64,000 nt of DNA. It comes from Paracoccus sp. M683. GTDB taxonomy: Bacteria > Pseudomonadota > Alphaproteobacteria > Rhodobacterales > Rhodobacteraceae. Positions 8,412 to 17,489 of this stretch are shown piece after piece. Made by a program: the position numbers and the translations under genes. The notes below the pieces were generated by a model that was not told the DNA's origin, ran no database searches, and saw only the letters and a program-made list of their open reading frames with translations. How positions within the stretch are numbered: the stretch's first letter is position 1; every line of letters starts with the position of its first letter. The DNA lies in the NCBI RefSeq assembly GCF_007096355.1, contig NZ_VKDF01000008.1, forward strand, positions 124,001-188,000, read 5' to 3'.

Positions 8412-9005
8412 TCACGGACTGCCGGCAAGGATCAATGCCTGACCGCACCAATAGGCCGGCCACAGCGCCAGCGCCAAGGCACGGCGGGGCTGGATGAACA
8501 GCCAGATCGCCAGCAACAGATCAGACAGAACGAACAGCCCCGCGCCGAGGGCCATCAGGCCGCGCTCGGGCGGCAGGGTCAGCGCGGCAAGGGCCATGGC
8601 GGTGATGACCAGAACATAGCCCCGCACCGGCCATTTCAGATCACCCGTGCGCGGGATCAGCCAGAGTTCGGTGGAAATGGCCAGTGCCATCATGGCCAGC
8701 CCAAGCGGCCACAGCTGACCCGCGCCGGCTGGCGTCCACATCTGCGCGACATAGGCCAGATGCCCGGCCGCAAAGGCCGCCATCCCCGCCAGAAACGCCA
8801 CCTGACCGGGCCGCGACAGCGCGAAATCGCCCGCCGATCCAAGCGCCAGCCCGGCCACGACCAGCCAAGGCGCCCCGGTTATCGCCCCGGTCGCCGCCAG
8901 AAGCGCGGTTGATGCGGTCTTGGCAATCGACCCCGCCCATGAGGGCGGCCGCCCGGCATGGCGCAGCCAGAAGATCACGGCAAAACCGACCGCCAGCCAG
9001 ATCAT
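8412..9005 (-). CDS. Lysoplasmalogenase family (YhhN) membrane protein
   Basis: 197 residues with about seven to eight hydrophobic segments. It contains the two conserved acidic spots of the YhhN/TMEM86 family, LGSAGDFALSRP and LFVLSDLLLAIW. Family members cleave the vinyl ether bond of lysoplasmalogens; bacterial members are often annotated by homology only and the true substrate may differ. I use the ATG at 9005, which overlaps the preceding GNAT gene's stop (ATGA); longer frames would run into that gene. It is the last of four overlapping genes that begin with trpA. Confidence 0.85.
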   Translation of the reverse strand: MIWLAVGFAVIFWLRHAGRPPSWAGSIAKTASTALLAATGAITGAPWLVVAGLALGSAGDFALSRPGQVAFLAGMAAFAAGHLAYVAQMWTPAGAGQLWPLGLAMMALAISTELWLIPRTGDLKWPVRGYVLVITAMALAALTLPPERGLMALGAGLFVLSDLLLAIWLFIQPRRALALALWPAYWCGQALILAGSP

Positions 9006-9493
9006 GCACCCAGATCCTTGCCCATCAGAACCAGATCGTGAAACTGCCCGAACTTCCAGCCGGCAGCCGGGATCCGGCCCCATTCGGTGTAACCCAGGCG
9101 GGCGTGGAACCGCAGCGATGCGTCATTGCTGCCGGTGATCGCGCCGATCATCAGGCGGTGCCCGGCGGCGCGGGCGTGATCCTCGATGGCCAGCATCAGG
9201 GCGTGGCCTGTGCCGGTGCCGCGCGCCTGTGCGGCGACATGGACTGTGTGCTCCATCGAGCGCGCATAGCCCAGACCGCCCCGGAACTGGCCATAGCTGG
9301 CAAAGCCGATAATCTGGCCATCGGTCTCGGCCACCAGATGCGCCATGGCCTGCGACTGGCGGTCGGTGATGATGGCGGCGATCTCGGCCTCGCTGCGGGG
9401 GGTGGGCCAGAAGGTAATCACCGTGTCGCGGATGATCGGGTTCCAGATCGCCGCGATGGCCGCCGCGTCCTGGGGGCGCGAGGGGCGGATCAC
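9002..9493 (-). CDS. GNAT N-acetyltransferase, phosphinothricin acetyltransferase-like
   Basis: 163 residues, one GNAT domain. The start (IRPSRPQDAAAIAAIWN), the EHTVHV strand, the acetyl-CoA loop AARGTGTGHALM (a Q/RxxGxG/A-type motif) and the end (LGYTEWGRIPAAGWKFGQFHDLVLMGK) match the MddA/YncA/PAT subfamily, which acetylates methionine sulfone, methionine sulfoximine or phosphinothricin-like amino acids. It overlaps neighbours on both sides by four bases (VOC protein upstream, lysoplasmalogenase downstream), so it is translationally coupled in the trpA unit, without an obvious functional link. Confidence 0.87.
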   Translation of the reverse strand: MIRPSRPQDAAAIAAIWNPIIRDTVITFWPTPRSEAEIAAIITDRQSQAMAHLVAETDGQIIGFASYGQFRGGLGYARSMEHTVHVAAQARGTGTGHALMLAIEDHARAAGHRLMIGAITGSNDASLRFHARLGYTEWGRIPAAGWKFGQFHDLVLMGKDLGA

Positions 9494-10071
9494 AGGGTGA
9501 TCTCGCCAAGCGGCGTTGAAAGGCGGGCTGACAGATGCGCGGGGCCGATGGCGGTGCTGATGCGCGGGTCGTCCAGCGCCAATGCGGGCAGCGCTGGATG
9601 GGTCAGGGTCAGCGCGGTCAGGCTCAGGCCCTGATCGGGCATGGTATCGGTCGGATGCGGGCCATGGCCCCAGTCAATCAGCAGCGGCGCAAGCCCGTCC
9701 GCCGCCGAGACCCCGCTGCCCGGAATGGCGATGCGCCAGCGCAGATCGCCGCGGCTGGCCTCGGTCACGCTGCTGCCTTGGGGCGCGGTCAGAGGATGGG
9801 CGCGGGCGACCCATGCGACCAGACGGGGCGGCCCGCTGAAGCGGTTCAGCCCGAACCAGCGCGGGCGGGTCGGGGCAGGGGCGTCCGGGTCGATGGCGAT
9901 CAGTTCCAGATATTCGCGCCCGCCCAGATGCCACAGCGCGTTATGCGTGCCCATCATCGGATGTTTGCCGCCGGGCAGGGGCGACACACCAAGCCGTGCG
10001 GTCAGCCAATCCGTCCCGGCGTCCAGACTTTCTGCCGCGACGACGATATGGTCCAGCGCCGGCGCGGCCAT
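9490..10071 (-). CDS. VOC family protein (glyoxalase-like domain)
   Basis: 193 residues from the ATG at 10071, which overlaps the trpA stop by one base (TGATG). It begins LDHIVVAAESLDAGTDWL and includes GTHNALWHLGGREYLELIAIDP, the pattern of the Glyoxalase_3-type vicinal oxygen chelate fold. No function can be assigned beyond the fold; members bind divalent metals and small ligands or act as isomerases or dioxygenases. Position between trpA and a GNAT gene, with overlapping starts, suggests co-expression. Confidence 0.82.
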   Translation of the reverse strand: MAAPALDHIVVAAESLDAGTDWLTARLGVSPLPGGKHPMMGTHNALWHLGGREYLELIAIDPDAPAPTRPRWFGLNRFSGPPRLVAWVARAHPLTAPQGSSVTEASRGDLRWRIAIPGSGVSAADGLAPLLIDWGHGPHPTDTMPDQGLSLTALTLTHPALPALALDDPRISTAIGPAHLSARLSTPLGEITL

Positions 10072-10868
10072 CAGCCCCGATGCGCCCCGGCGGCCAATTG
10101 ACCGACGAAATTCAGGATCTCGGGCACCGGCTTGCCCTCGCCGATCATCTTGACGATGGCGCTGCCGACGACGCAACCATCGGCCACGCTGGCCACGGAT
10201 TGCGCGGCCTCGGGGGTCGAGATGCCAAAGCCCACGACGACAGGCAGGCCGGCGGCCTTCTGGATGCGGGCGACCTCGGGGGCGACTTCGGCTGCATCGG
10301 CGGCCGGGCCTCCGGTGATGCCGGTGACGCTGACGTAATAGACGAAGCCCGAGGTGTTCTTGACCACGGCGGGCAGGCGGCGGTCATCTGTGGTCGGCGT
10401 GGCCAGGCGGATGAAGTTCAGCCCGGCGCGACCGGCGGGGATGCACAGTTCGGCATCCTCTTCGGGCGGCAGGTCGACGACGATCAGCCCGTCCACCCCG
10501 GCTGCGACCGCATCCTTCAGGAACTGGTCGACGCCGCCGCGGCGCGCGTAAATTGGGTTGTAATAGCCCATCAGCACGACCGGGGTGGTGTTGTCCTGCT
10601 TGCGGAACTCGGTCAGCAGATGCAGCGTGCGGGTGACGCTGCCGCCGGCGGCAAGGGCGCGCTGACCGGCGGCCTGGATGGTGGGGCCGTCAGCCATGGG
10701 ATCGGTGAAGGGCATGCCCAGCTCGATGATGTCGACACCGGCGGCGGGCAGGCCGCGCATGATCTCCAGCGTGGTCGCCTCGTCGGGATCCGAGGCCATG
10801 ATATAGGCCACGAAGCCCTTTTTCCCCTCGGCCTTCAGCCGTGCGAAGGTATCGTCGATTCTGGTCAT
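10071..10868 (-). CDS. trpA: Tryptophan synthase alpha subunit
   Basis: 265 residues, normal length. Diagnostic sequences are [11 protein letters not shown], the catalytic-Glu strand [17 protein letters not shown] (Glu and Asp of the indole-3-glycerol phosphate lyase site), [19 protein letters not shown] loop and [11 protein letters not shown] with the phosphate-binding glycines. The enzyme cleaves indole-3-glycerol phosphate to indole and glyceraldehyde 3-phosphate and channels indole to TrpB. Here it is separated from trpF and trpB (23022-25371) by about 13 kb and lies on the opposite strand, heading a four-gene overlapping unit of unrelated genes. Confidence 0.97.
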   Translation of the reverse strand: MTRIDDTFARLKAEGKKGFVAYIMASDPDEATTLEIMRGLPAAGVDIIELGMPFTDPMADGPTIQAAGQRALAAGGSVTRTLHLLTEFRKQDNTTPVVLMGYYNPIYARRGGVDQFLKDAVAAGVDGLIVVDLPPEEDAELCIPAGRAGLNFIRLATPTTDDRRLPAVVKNTSGFVYYVSVTGITGGPAADAAEVAPEVARIQKAAGLPVVVGFGISTPEAAQSVASVADGCVVGSAIVKMIGEGKPVPEILNFVGQLAAGAHRG

Positions 10869-10935
10869 GTCCCGCCCCGTCTTGTCCGGCTGTCAGGACT
10901 AGCCCGCATGGCCGCCGGGCGCAATCGCCGCTTGC

Positions 10936-11370
10936 CTAGATGATCGGCTGATCGGGTGGTGGGGCCATCAGCATCCAGCTTGTGCCAAAGCGATCCGTCA
11001 GCATGCCGAAGGCGGGCGAAAAGAAGGTCGGCCCCACATCCATGGTGATCCTGGCATCGGGCGACAGCGCGGCGAAGATGCGGGTGACCTCGGCGGGGTC
11101 GGGCAGGGTCAGCGCGACCGAAACGCCGGCCATCTTCTGACCGCCGAACTCGGCCGGCATGTCGGCGCCCATCAACACGCCGCCATCGGGCAGATCGACC
11201 TGACCATGCATGACCCAGCTTTCCTGCCCCGGTGCCAGCGGCGGCATGGCATCGGTGCCGGGCATCTCGGAAAAGCGCATCAGCTGCGTGCCGCCCCCGA
11301 AAATCCGGGCATAGGTGGTCAGAGCCTCGGCGCATTCACCCTGGAAGGACAGGTAGGGGATGAACTGCAT
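10936..11370 (-). CDS. VOC family protein, PhnB-like
   Basis: 144 residues with the PhnB/'3-demethylubiquinone methyltransferase-like' signature: [23 protein letters not shown] at the start, [29 protein letters not shown] in the middle and [14 protein letters not shown] at the end. These single-domain glyoxalase-fold proteins are common; despite older names there is no methyltransferase motif and the function is usually unknown. It lies about 65 bases upstream of trpA on the same strand and back to back with ychF, so the 80 bases to 11454 should hold divergent promoters. Confidence 0.85.
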   Translation of the reverse strand: MQFIPYLSFQGECAEALTTYARIFGGGTQLMRFSEMPGTDAMPPLAPGQESWVMHGQVDLPDGGVLMGADMPAEFGGQKMAGVSVALTLPDPAEVTRIFAALSPDARITMDVGPTFFSPAFGMLTDRFGTSWMLMAPPPDQPII

Positions 11371-11453
11371 CGGATCTTCCTTTCGGGTCGTCAGGCTGGA
11401 CTTGTGCCGGCCCCGGCTCTAAGTAACCGCCGAATTGAGGAAAGGTTGCAATC

Positions 11454-12551
11454 ATGGGCTTTCGCATGGGGATCGTCGGTTTGCCGAATGTCGGCAAGTC
11501 CACGCTGTTCAACGCGCTGACGAAAACCGCTGCCGCACAGGCCGCGAACTTCCCCTTCTGCACGATCGAGCCGAATGTGGGCGAGGTCGCCGTGCCCGAT
11601 CCCCGGCTGGACAAGCTGGCGGGCATTGCGGGCAGCAAGCAGATCATCCCGACCCGGATCACCTTTGTCGACATCGCGGGCCTGGTGAAGGGCGCCAGCA
11701 AGGGCGAGGGCTTGGGCAACCAGTTCCTTGCCAATATCCGCGAGGTGGACGCCATCGCCCATGTGCTGCGTTGTTTCGAGGATGGCGACGTCACCCATGT
11801 CGAGGGTCGCGTGGATCCCATCGCCGATGCCGAGGTGATCGAGACCGAATTGATGATCGCCGACATGGAATCCATCGAGCGCCGTCTGGCCAATCTTCAG
11901 CGCAAGCTGAAGGGCGGCGACAAAGAGGCTGCGGCGCAGGAAAAGCTGATGAAGGCGGCGCTGGTGGCGTTGGAATCCGGTCAGCCCGCGCGCACCGTCA
12001 AGGTCGATGACGAGGATCGCAAAGCCTGGAACATGCTGCAACTGCTGACGGCAAAGCCCGTGCTGTATGTCTGCAATGTCGAGGAAGAAAACGCCGCAAA
12101 GGGCAACAGCCAATCCGCCCGCGTGGCCGAGATGGCTGCGGCGCAGGGCAATGGCTCGGTCGTGATCTCGGCCAAGATCGAGGAAGAGATCAGCCAGCTT
12201 CCCGCCGATGAACAAGAGATGTTCCTGTCGGAAATGGGTCTGGACGAGGCCGGTCTGGATCGCCTGATCCGCGCGGGCTATGACCTTCTGGGCCTTCAGA
12301 CCTATTTCACCGTCGGCCCGAAAGAGGCCCGTGCCTGGACCATCCGCAAGGGCACCTTGGCCCCGCAGGCGGCGGGCGAGATCCATGGCGATTTCGAGAA
12401 GGGTTTCATCCGCGCAGAAACCATCGCCTATGCCGATTATGTCGCCGGCAATGGTGAATCCGGCGCCCGCGAGGCGGGCAAGCTGCGGGTCGAGGGCAAG
12501 ACCTACGAGGTCAAGGACGGCGACGTCCTGCACTTCCTGTTCAGCGGCTAA
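11454..12551 (+). CDS. ychF: Redox-regulated ATPase YchF (OLA1 family)
   Basis: 365 residues, full length. The G domain has GLPNVGKST (P-loop, residues 9-17), [12 protein letters not shown] (switch I) and [20 protein letters not shown] (switch II). The G4 region is non-canonical (CNVEEEN instead of NKxD), which in this family switches preference from GTP to ATP. A coiled-coil helical insert and a C-terminal TGS domain ending [13 protein letters not shown] follow. YchF associates with ribosomes and modulates stress and antioxidant responses. Starts after a GAAAGG-type ribosome binding site and converges with the LysR gene, overlapping its 3' end by four bases. Confidence 0.97.
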   Translation: MGFRMGIVGLPNVGKSTLFNALTKTAAAQAANFPFCTIEPNVGEVAVPDPRLDKLAGIAGSKQIIPTRITFVDIAGLVKGASKGEGLGNQFLANIREVDAIAHVLRCFEDGDVTHVEGRVDPIADAEVIETELMIADMESIERRLANLQRKLKGGDKEAAAQEKLMKAALVALESGQPARTVKVDDEDRKAWNMLQLLTAKPVLYVCNVEEENAAKGNSQSARVAEMAAAQGNGSVVISAKIEEEISQLPADEQEMFLSEMGLDEAGLDRLIRAGYDLLGLQTYFTVGPKEARAWTIRKGTLAPQAAGEIHGDFEKGFIRAETIAYADYVAGNGESGAREAGKLRVEGKTYEVKDGDVLHFLFSG

Positions 12552-13408
12552 GCCTGGACCAGCACCTGCGCCGCCTGCCTTATGGCGCGCGTCAGGGGCC
12601 GCAGCGCCTCTGCCGTGATCCGCGCGACCTGCCAATGCAGCGGCACGTCAAGTCCGGTCTTGGGGATCAGTGGCAGCAGCGCGCCTGATCGCAGGTCACC
12701 CGCGACCATCTGATCGGGATTCATCCCCCAGCCCAGCCCCAGACGGGTCGCCGCCGTAAACGCCTCGGCCGAGGGGATCAGATGGGTGGCGGGACTGAGG
12801 CGCTGGCCCGTCACCTGTGCCAGCCAGCGCGTTTGCAGCGCGTCCTTGCGGTTGAAGGTCAGCATTGGGGCGCGGGCCAGTGCTTGCGCCGTCACGCCAT
12901 CGGGGAAATACCGGGCGATGAAATCGGGGCTGGCCACGGCCTGATAGCGCATCGCCCCAAGCGGGATTGTGTCGCAGCCCGGAACCGGGCCGGGATGGCC
13001 GGTGATCGCCGCCATGACCTGACCGGCGCGCAGCCAGTCATCGGCATGATCCTGGTCGTCGATCACCAGATCGAGCAGTCCAGGTGCGGCGGCCAGCGCG
13101 GGCAGGGCCCAACCGGCCAGACTGTCCGCATTGACGGCGATGCGGATGACCGGCGGGCCATCAGTGCTGCCGCCCAGATCGGATTCCAGCAGCATGACCC
13201 GGTCGTAATGTGCCACCAGTTGCGCACCGGCCTCGGTCGCCACGGGGGGCGGCCCGCGATGGACCAGCACAGCTCCCATGCGGTCCTCCAGCCCCTTGAT
13301 CCGCTGCGAGACCGCCGATTGCGTCACCCCAAGGGCCGAGGCGGCTGCGTCGAAGGAACCGCGACGGATCACCTGTGCCAGGGCAGCGAGGGCGGGATAA
13401 TCGAGCAT
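12548..13408 (-). CDS. LysR-type regulator, ArgP/LysG family
   Basis: 286 residues. The N-terminal winged helix (MLDYPALAALAQVIRRGSFDAAASALGVTQSAVSQRIKGLEDRMG) is characteristic of the ArgP/LysG (IciA) branch of LysR regulators. The rest is the ligand-binding domain, including RIAVNADSLAGW, which is typical of this branch. These proteins bind lysine or arginine and activate a divergently transcribed LysE/ArgO exporter, exactly the arrangement here (lysE-type gene at 13501). A dyad in the 92-base intergenic gap is a candidate binding site. Confidence 0.92.
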   Translation of the reverse strand: MLDYPALAALAQVIRRGSFDAAASALGVTQSAVSQRIKGLEDRMGAVLVHRGPPPVATEAGAQLVAHYDRVMLLESDLGGSTDGPPVIRIAVNADSLAGWALPALAAAPGLLDLVIDDQDHADDWLRAGQVMAAITGHPGPVPGCDTIPLGAMRYQAVASPDFIARYFPDGVTAQALARAPMLTFNRKDALQTRWLAQVTGQRLSPATHLIPSAEAFTAATRLGLGWGMNPDQMVAGDLRSGALLPLIPKTGLDVPLHWQVARITAEALRPLTRAIRQAAQVLVQA

Positions 13409-13500
13409 GATAAGTTTTGCTAATTATGAAGAAGATAATTGAATTTCACTTATGGTCCGCGACATGGCAATCCCCTTTCTGCTGACAGAGGGTAATCGAC
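13409..13500. promoter_or_regulatory. Divergent promoter region with candidate ArgP/LysG operator
   Basis: The gap between the divergent regulator and exporter genes is AT-richer than its surroundings. It contains the perfect inverted repeat AATTAT (13422-13427) / ATAATT (13435-13440) with a 7-base spacer, within the T-N11-A style dyads LysR proteins use. Its position, centred about 70 bases upstream of the exporter start, fits an activator site. Confidence 0.55.
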
Positions 13501-14100
13501 ATGCATACATTCCTTGCCGGTCTTGGCACCGGGCTTTCGTTGATCGTGGCCATAGGTGCCCAGAACGCCTTTGTGCTGAAACAGGGGCTTCTGCGTCAGC
13601 ACGTCTTTGCCATCTGCCTGTTCTGTGCGGTGTCGGATGCGGCCTTGATCGCGCTTGGCGTGGCGGGGGCGGGGGCGATTGGCGAAAGCGTGCCCTGGTT
13701 GATGCCGGTGATGCGCTTTGGCGGGGCGGCGTTTCTGATCTGGTATGGTCTGCGGTCTTTTCGTGCGGCGGCCAAGGGCGGAGATGCGCTGATGGCGGCG
13801 GCCAATGGCAAGGGAATGGGGCTGGCGGCGGCGCTGGCGACCATCGCGGCGCTGACCTGGGCCAATCCGCATGTCTATCTGGATACGGTCGTGTTGCTGG
13901 GTGCTGTTTCGGCGCGCTTTCCTGACAAGCTGGCCTTCGCGGGCGGCGCCATCACCGGCTCTTTCGCGTTTTTCTTTGCGCTTGGCTATGGGGCGCGGCT
14001 GCTGGCCCCGATCTTTGCCCGCCCCCGTGCCTGGCAATTGCTGGAAATCGGCGTCGGGTGCATCATGTGGGCCATCGCGCTGAAATTGTTGCTGGGCTAG
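13501..14100 (+). CDS. LysE/ArgO family amino acid exporter
   Basis: 199 residues with about six hydrophobic segments and the LysE family N-terminus (FLAGLGTGLSLIVAIGAQNAFVLKQGLLRQHV, the GAQNAFVL stretch being diagnostic). Later WANPHVYLDTVVLLGAVS and a C-terminal helix ending AIALKLLLG are also typical. It exports basic amino acids such as lysine or arginine from the cytosol and is normally induced by its divergent ArgP/LysG regulator. The ATG at 13501 has a GGGTAAT-type weak ribosome site. The neighbouring DMT gene begins directly after its stop. Confidence 0.92.
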   Translation: MHTFLAGLGTGLSLIVAIGAQNAFVLKQGLLRQHVFAICLFCAVSDAALIALGVAGAGAIGESVPWLMPVMRFGGAAFLIWYGLRSFRAAAKGGDALMAAANGKGMGLAAALATIAALTWANPHVYLDTVVLLGAVSARFPDKLAFAGGAITGSFAFFFALGYGARLLAPIFARPRAWQLLEIGVGCIMWAIALKLLLG

Positions 14101-14130
14101 CCTGTGATCGCGCTTGCGCCCGGCGTGGTG

Positions 14131-15057
14131 ATGGCGCATCTGCACAGAATGCAAATCGACACCTCCACACGCCGGGATCTGGCCGGCATTGGCTGGATGC
14201 TGGTGACCGGCCTTTGCTTTGTCGCCGTGAACGGCATCGTGCGCGGGCTGGAGGGTGCCTTGCCGGCGGCACAGGCGGCCTTCATCCGGTTTCTCTTTGG
14301 TCTTGCGTTCCTGATGCCGGTGATCCTGTCGGCGCTGCGGCAGGGGTTTCCGGCCGATGTCTGGCGGCTGTTCATCCTGCGCGGCATCCTGCATGTGGCG
14401 GCCGTCATCGCCTGGTTCTATGCCATGTCGCGCATCACCGTGGCCGAGGTCACGGCCATCGGCTTTCTCAATCCGATCATGGTGACCATCGGGGCTGCGA
14501 TCTTCATGGGCGAGAAGCTGGCCGCGCGGCGCATCGCCGCCATTGCGGTGGCGCTTCTGGGGGCTTTGGTGGTGCTGCGGCCGGGATTGCGGCCACTGGA
14601 TCCGGGGCATCTGTCGCAGGTTATGGCCGCCGTCTGTTTCGGCACCTCTTATCTTCTGGCCAAGCTTCTGGCCGACAGGGTGCCGGCGACGGTGGTGGTG
14701 GCGATGATGTCGCTGACCGTCTCGATCGGATTGGCGCCGCTGGCGCTGGCCGATTGGGTGCCCCCGACGGCGGAGCAGGTGGCGTGGCTGGGACTGGTCG
14801 CAATCTTTGCCACGGCGGGCCATTATACGATGACCCGCGCCTTCGCGGCCGCGCCAATGACGGTGACGCAGCCGGTGACCTTCCTGCAACTGGTCTGGGC
14901 CAGCATGCTGGGCGTGTTCGTGTTTGGCGAGCCGGTCGATGGCTGGGTGCTGTTGGGTGGGGCGATGATGATCCTGGCGATCAGCTATATCACCTGGCGC
15001 GAGGCCCGGTTGCGGTCGCGCATGCAGACACCGCCGGTCGGGGCCACCAAGAGTTAG
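14131..15057 (+). CDS. EamA/DMT family transporter
   Basis: About 308 residues from the ATG at 14131. A GTG at 14104 and an ATG at 14149 are alternative starts; none has a strong ribosome binding site. Ten hydrophobic segments form the two-repeat EamA pattern, with RFLFGLAFLMPV..., IAWFYAMSRITVAEVTAIGFLNPIMVTIGAAIFMGE in the first half and HYTMTRAFAAAPMTVTQPVTFLQLVWASMLGVFVFGEP in the second. The family exports metabolites, often amino acids or nucleotides. It follows the LysE-type gene by a few bases and may share its mRNA. Confidence 0.88.
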   Translation: MAHLHRMQIDTSTRRDLAGIGWMLVTGLCFVAVNGIVRGLEGALPAAQAAFIRFLFGLAFLMPVILSALRQGFPADVWRLFILRGILHVAAVIAWFYAMSRITVAEVTAIGFLNPIMVTIGAAIFMGEKLAARRIAAIAVALLGALVVLRPGLRPLDPGHLSQVMAAVCFGTSYLLAKLLADRVPATVVVAMMSLTVSIGLAPLALADWVPPTAEQVAWLGLVAIFATAGHYTMTRAFAAAPMTVTQPVTFLQLVWASMLGVFVFGEPVDGWVLLGGAMMILAISYITWREARLRSRMQTPPVGATKS

Positions 15058-15074
15058 GTGGCGGTGGCAAGAAA

Positions 15075-15129
15075 GGGGGCTGTCCGCCCCCCGGCCCTGC
15101 GGGCCTCCCCCCGAGGATATTTGGATCAA
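15075..15129. repeat. Intergenic hairpin plus Rhodobacteraceae-type 'AGGATATTTGGA' repeat
   Basis: Between two convergent genes. A GGGGGC/GCCCCC hairpin (15075-15091) and GGCCC-TGC-GGGCC hairpin (15093-15105) are followed by CCCCCCGAGGATATTTGGAT (from 15107). The last part matches the reverse complement of 29725-29744, where it lies inside a coding frame. Such GC-hairpin plus AT core units recur after genes throughout this family and may act as bidirectional terminators or REP-like elements. Confidence 0.6.
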
Positions 15130-15147
15130 AGCGAGGGCAGGGCGGGC

Positions 15148-15975
15148 CTAGCGGTTCGGCCAGAGCGGCGCGTGGCGGTTCACGTCCTTGTAGAGCAGAT
15201 AGCGGAAGGGACCCGGTCCACCCGCATAGCAGGCCTGCGGGCAAAAGGCGCGCAGCCACATGAAATCGCCGGGGCCGACCTCGACCCAATCGCGGTTCAG
15301 GCGATAGACGGCCTTGCCCTCCAGCACGAAAAGCCCGTGTTCCATCACATGGGTTTCGGCAAAGGGGATGGAACCGCCGGGCTGGAAGGTGACCACGGTG
15401 ATATGCATGTCATGGCGCATATCGGCGGGGTCCATGAAGCGGGTCGTGGCCCATGCGCCACTGGTGTCGGGCATCGGGCGCGGTTCGATATCCTGTTCCT
15501 GCACGACGATCACGTCGGGTTTTGCAATGCCTGGCGCGGGCTGCCAGCGCTTGCGCCACCAGTGAAAGCCGGTCTCGGTCTCGGCGGCGTTACGGACGGA
15601 CCAGGCGGTGCCCGCGGGGATATAGGCGAAGCCGCCCGGCGTCAGGACATGGTCCTTGCCGTCGATGGTCAGGCCAAGTTCGCCATTGGTGACAAAGATC
15701 GAATGCTGCACCTCGGGATCGGCATCCGGCGCATCGCTGCCGCCGCCCGGCGCCAGTTCGACGATATACTGGCTGAACGTTTCCGCGAAACCCGACAAGG
15801 GCCGCGCGATCATCCACATGCGCATCCCGTCCCAGCCCGGAAGATAGCTGGTGACGATGTCGCGCATCGTGGAACGGGGGATGACGGCATAGGCCTCGGT
15901 AAAGACGGCCGTGTCGGTGGTCAGATCGGTCTGAGGGGGCAGGCCGGCGACGGGGCCGGTATAGGTGCGGGTCAT
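15148..15975 (-). CDS. allE: (S)-ureidoglycine aminohydrolase (bicupin)
   Basis: 275 residues, a two-cupin protein. The N-terminal cupin includes FSQYIVELAPGGGSDAP and SIFVTNGELGLTIDG; the C-terminal cupin has the metal-binding stretch FAETHVMEHGLFVLEGKAVY with Glu and His ligands, as in plant UGlyAH and Escherichia coli AllE (YlbA). The enzyme hydrolyses (S)-ureidoglycine to ureidoglycolate and ammonia in allantoin breakdown. Its start overlaps the stop of the PuuE-UraD fusion gene (ATGA), so both are co-translated in the ureide pathway. The allantoate amidohydrolase between these steps is not in the window. Confidence 0.93.
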   Translation of the reverse strand: MTRTYTGPVAGLPPQTDLTTDTAVFTEAYAVIPRSTMRDIVTSYLPGWDGMRMWMIARPLSGFAETFSQYIVELAPGGGSDAPDADPEVQHSIFVTNGELGLTIDGKDHVLTPGGFAYIPAGTAWSVRNAAETETGFHWWRKRWQPAPGIAKPDVIVVQEQDIEPRPMPDTSGAWATTRFMDPADMRHDMHITVVTFQPGGSIPFAETHVMEHGLFVLEGKAVYRLNRDWVEVGPGDFMWLRAFCPQACYAGGPGPFRYLLYKDVNRHAPLWPNR

Positions 15976-17378
15976 TTCAGGGCCTCATGCAGGCGAAGTT
16001 CGGCGATGCGCATGACCTGACGTTCGGCCTCGGCGCGCTCGGTCCGGGTGTCGTTATCGACGCGGCGAGCCATGGCGCGCTGGATGCCCGTCTTGTCATG
16101 GTCGCGCACGGCGATGATGAAGGGAAAGCCGTGCTTGGCCGTATAGGCGTCGTTCAGCCGGGTGAATTCGGCCTTTTCATCGTCGGTCAGCGCGTCAAGG
16201 CCGGCGCTGGCCTGTTCTGATGTGCTTTCGGCGGTCAGGCGTTTCGCGGCGGCCAGCTTGCCTGCAAGGTCTGGGTGCGCGATCAGCACGCCCAACCGCT
16301 CGGCATCGCTGCTGGCGCGGAAGACTTGCGCCATGCGCGCGGCGAGGCCCTCGGCGCAGTCATGAACGGCGCCCATTTCGCCGTCCCAAACCCGTTCGGC
16401 GATGAAGGGGGAATGTTCATAGATGCCGCCGAACCGGGCCACAAAGGCGTCACGATCCAGTGCCGAGGGGCGTTCGCGCGGCTGATAGGGATGGGTTTCG
16501 GCCCAGTGCCTGGCGATATCCAGACGGCTGGCGAACCAGACGCCCTCATGCTTGCGGCAATGGTCCAGAAACTGCTGGATCGCATTGGCCCGGCCCGGAC
16601 GACCCGCAAGACGGCAATGCAGCCCGATGGACATCATCTTCGGCGCACCCGCCACGCCCTCGGCGTAAAGCACATCAAAACTGTCGCGCAGATAGTCGAA
16701 GAACTCGACCCCGGTGCCGAACCCCTGACCGCTGGAGAAGCGCATGTCATTGGCGTCCATCGTATAGGGCACCATCAGCTGCGGGCGGCCCTTGTGGACA
16801 TGCCAATAGGGCAGGTCATCGGCGATGGTATCGGCCAGATAGGCAAAGCCGCCTTCCTCGCAGCCAAGCGCCACCGTGTTCATCGAGGTGCGGCCCTGAT
16901 AGAAGCCATGGGGGCGTTCGCCGGTCACCTGGGTATGGATGCGGATCGCCTCGGCGATATGTTCGGCCTCGACCTCGGCGGGGATGTTGCGATAGTCGAT
17001 CCATTTGAGGCCATGGGTGGCAATCTCCCATCCCGCCGATTGCATGGCGGCGACCTGACCGGGGCTGCGCTGCAGGGCATGGGCCACGCCATAGACGGTG
17101 ACGGGAATGTCTTTCAGCATCCGGTGCAGGCGCCAGAAACCGGCCCGCGCGCCATAGTCATAGATGGATTCCATGTTCCAATGCCGCTGGCCGGGCCAGG
17201 GCTGGGCGCCGATGATTTCCGACAGGAAGGCCTCACTGGCCGCATCGCCATGCTCGACGCTGTTTTCGCCGCCCTCTTCGTAATTGACGACGATCTGCAC
17301 GGCGATCCGCGCGCCGCCGGGCCATTTCGGATCGGGGGTATTCTCGCCATATCCTCGCAAGTCGCGGCTGTAACGCAT
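15972..17378 (-). CDS. puuE-uraD: Fusion of PuuE-type allantoinase and OHCU decarboxylase (UraD)
   Basis: 468 residues from the ATG at 17378, chosen for its GGAGAC ribosome binding site. Residues about 1-300 are a polysaccharide-deacetylase-fold, metal-independent allantoinase of the PuuE type (RYSRDLRGYGENTPDPKWPGGARIAVQ, NMESIYDYGARAGFWRLHRM, WEIATHGLKWIDYR). Residues about 315-468 are a 2-oxo-4-hydroxy-4-carboxy-5-ureidoimidazoline decarboxylase with LIAHPDLAGKLA and the C-terminal FPFIIAVRDHDK. Together they convert OHCU to allantoin and then to allantoate. The enzyme order in the protein is the reverse of the pathway order. The gene is translationally coupled to allE. Confidence 0.94.
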   Translation of the reverse strand: MRYSRDLRGYGENTPDPKWPGGARIAVQIVVNYEEGGENSVEHGDAASEAFLSEIIGAQPWPGQRHWNMESIYDYGARAGFWRLHRMLKDIPVTVYGVAHALQRSPGQVAAMQSAGWEIATHGLKWIDYRNIPAEVEAEHIAEAIRIHTQVTGERPHGFYQGRTSMNTVALGCEEGGFAYLADTIADDLPYWHVHKGRPQLMVPYTMDANDMRFSSGQGFGTGVEFFDYLRDSFDVLYAEGVAGAPKMMSIGLHCRLAGRPGRANAIQQFLDHCRKHEGVWFASRLDIARHWAETHPYQPRERPSALDRDAFVARFGGIYEHSPFIAERVWDGEMGAVHDCAEGLAARMAQVFRASSDAERLGVLIAHPDLAGKLAAAKRLTAESTSEQASAGLDALTDDEKAEFTRLNDAYTAKHGFPFIIAVRDHDKTGIQRAMARRVDNDTRTERAEAERQVMRIAELRLHEALK

Positions 17379-17489
17379 CTCGGGTCTCCTGCATTGCCGG
17401 GTCAAAGAAAGCCGGGCGCGGGGTGGATTGGCAATCCCATCAAATTGGAATGCACTATCAATGAAATGAAAAGGATGAGGTAGGCGGTC

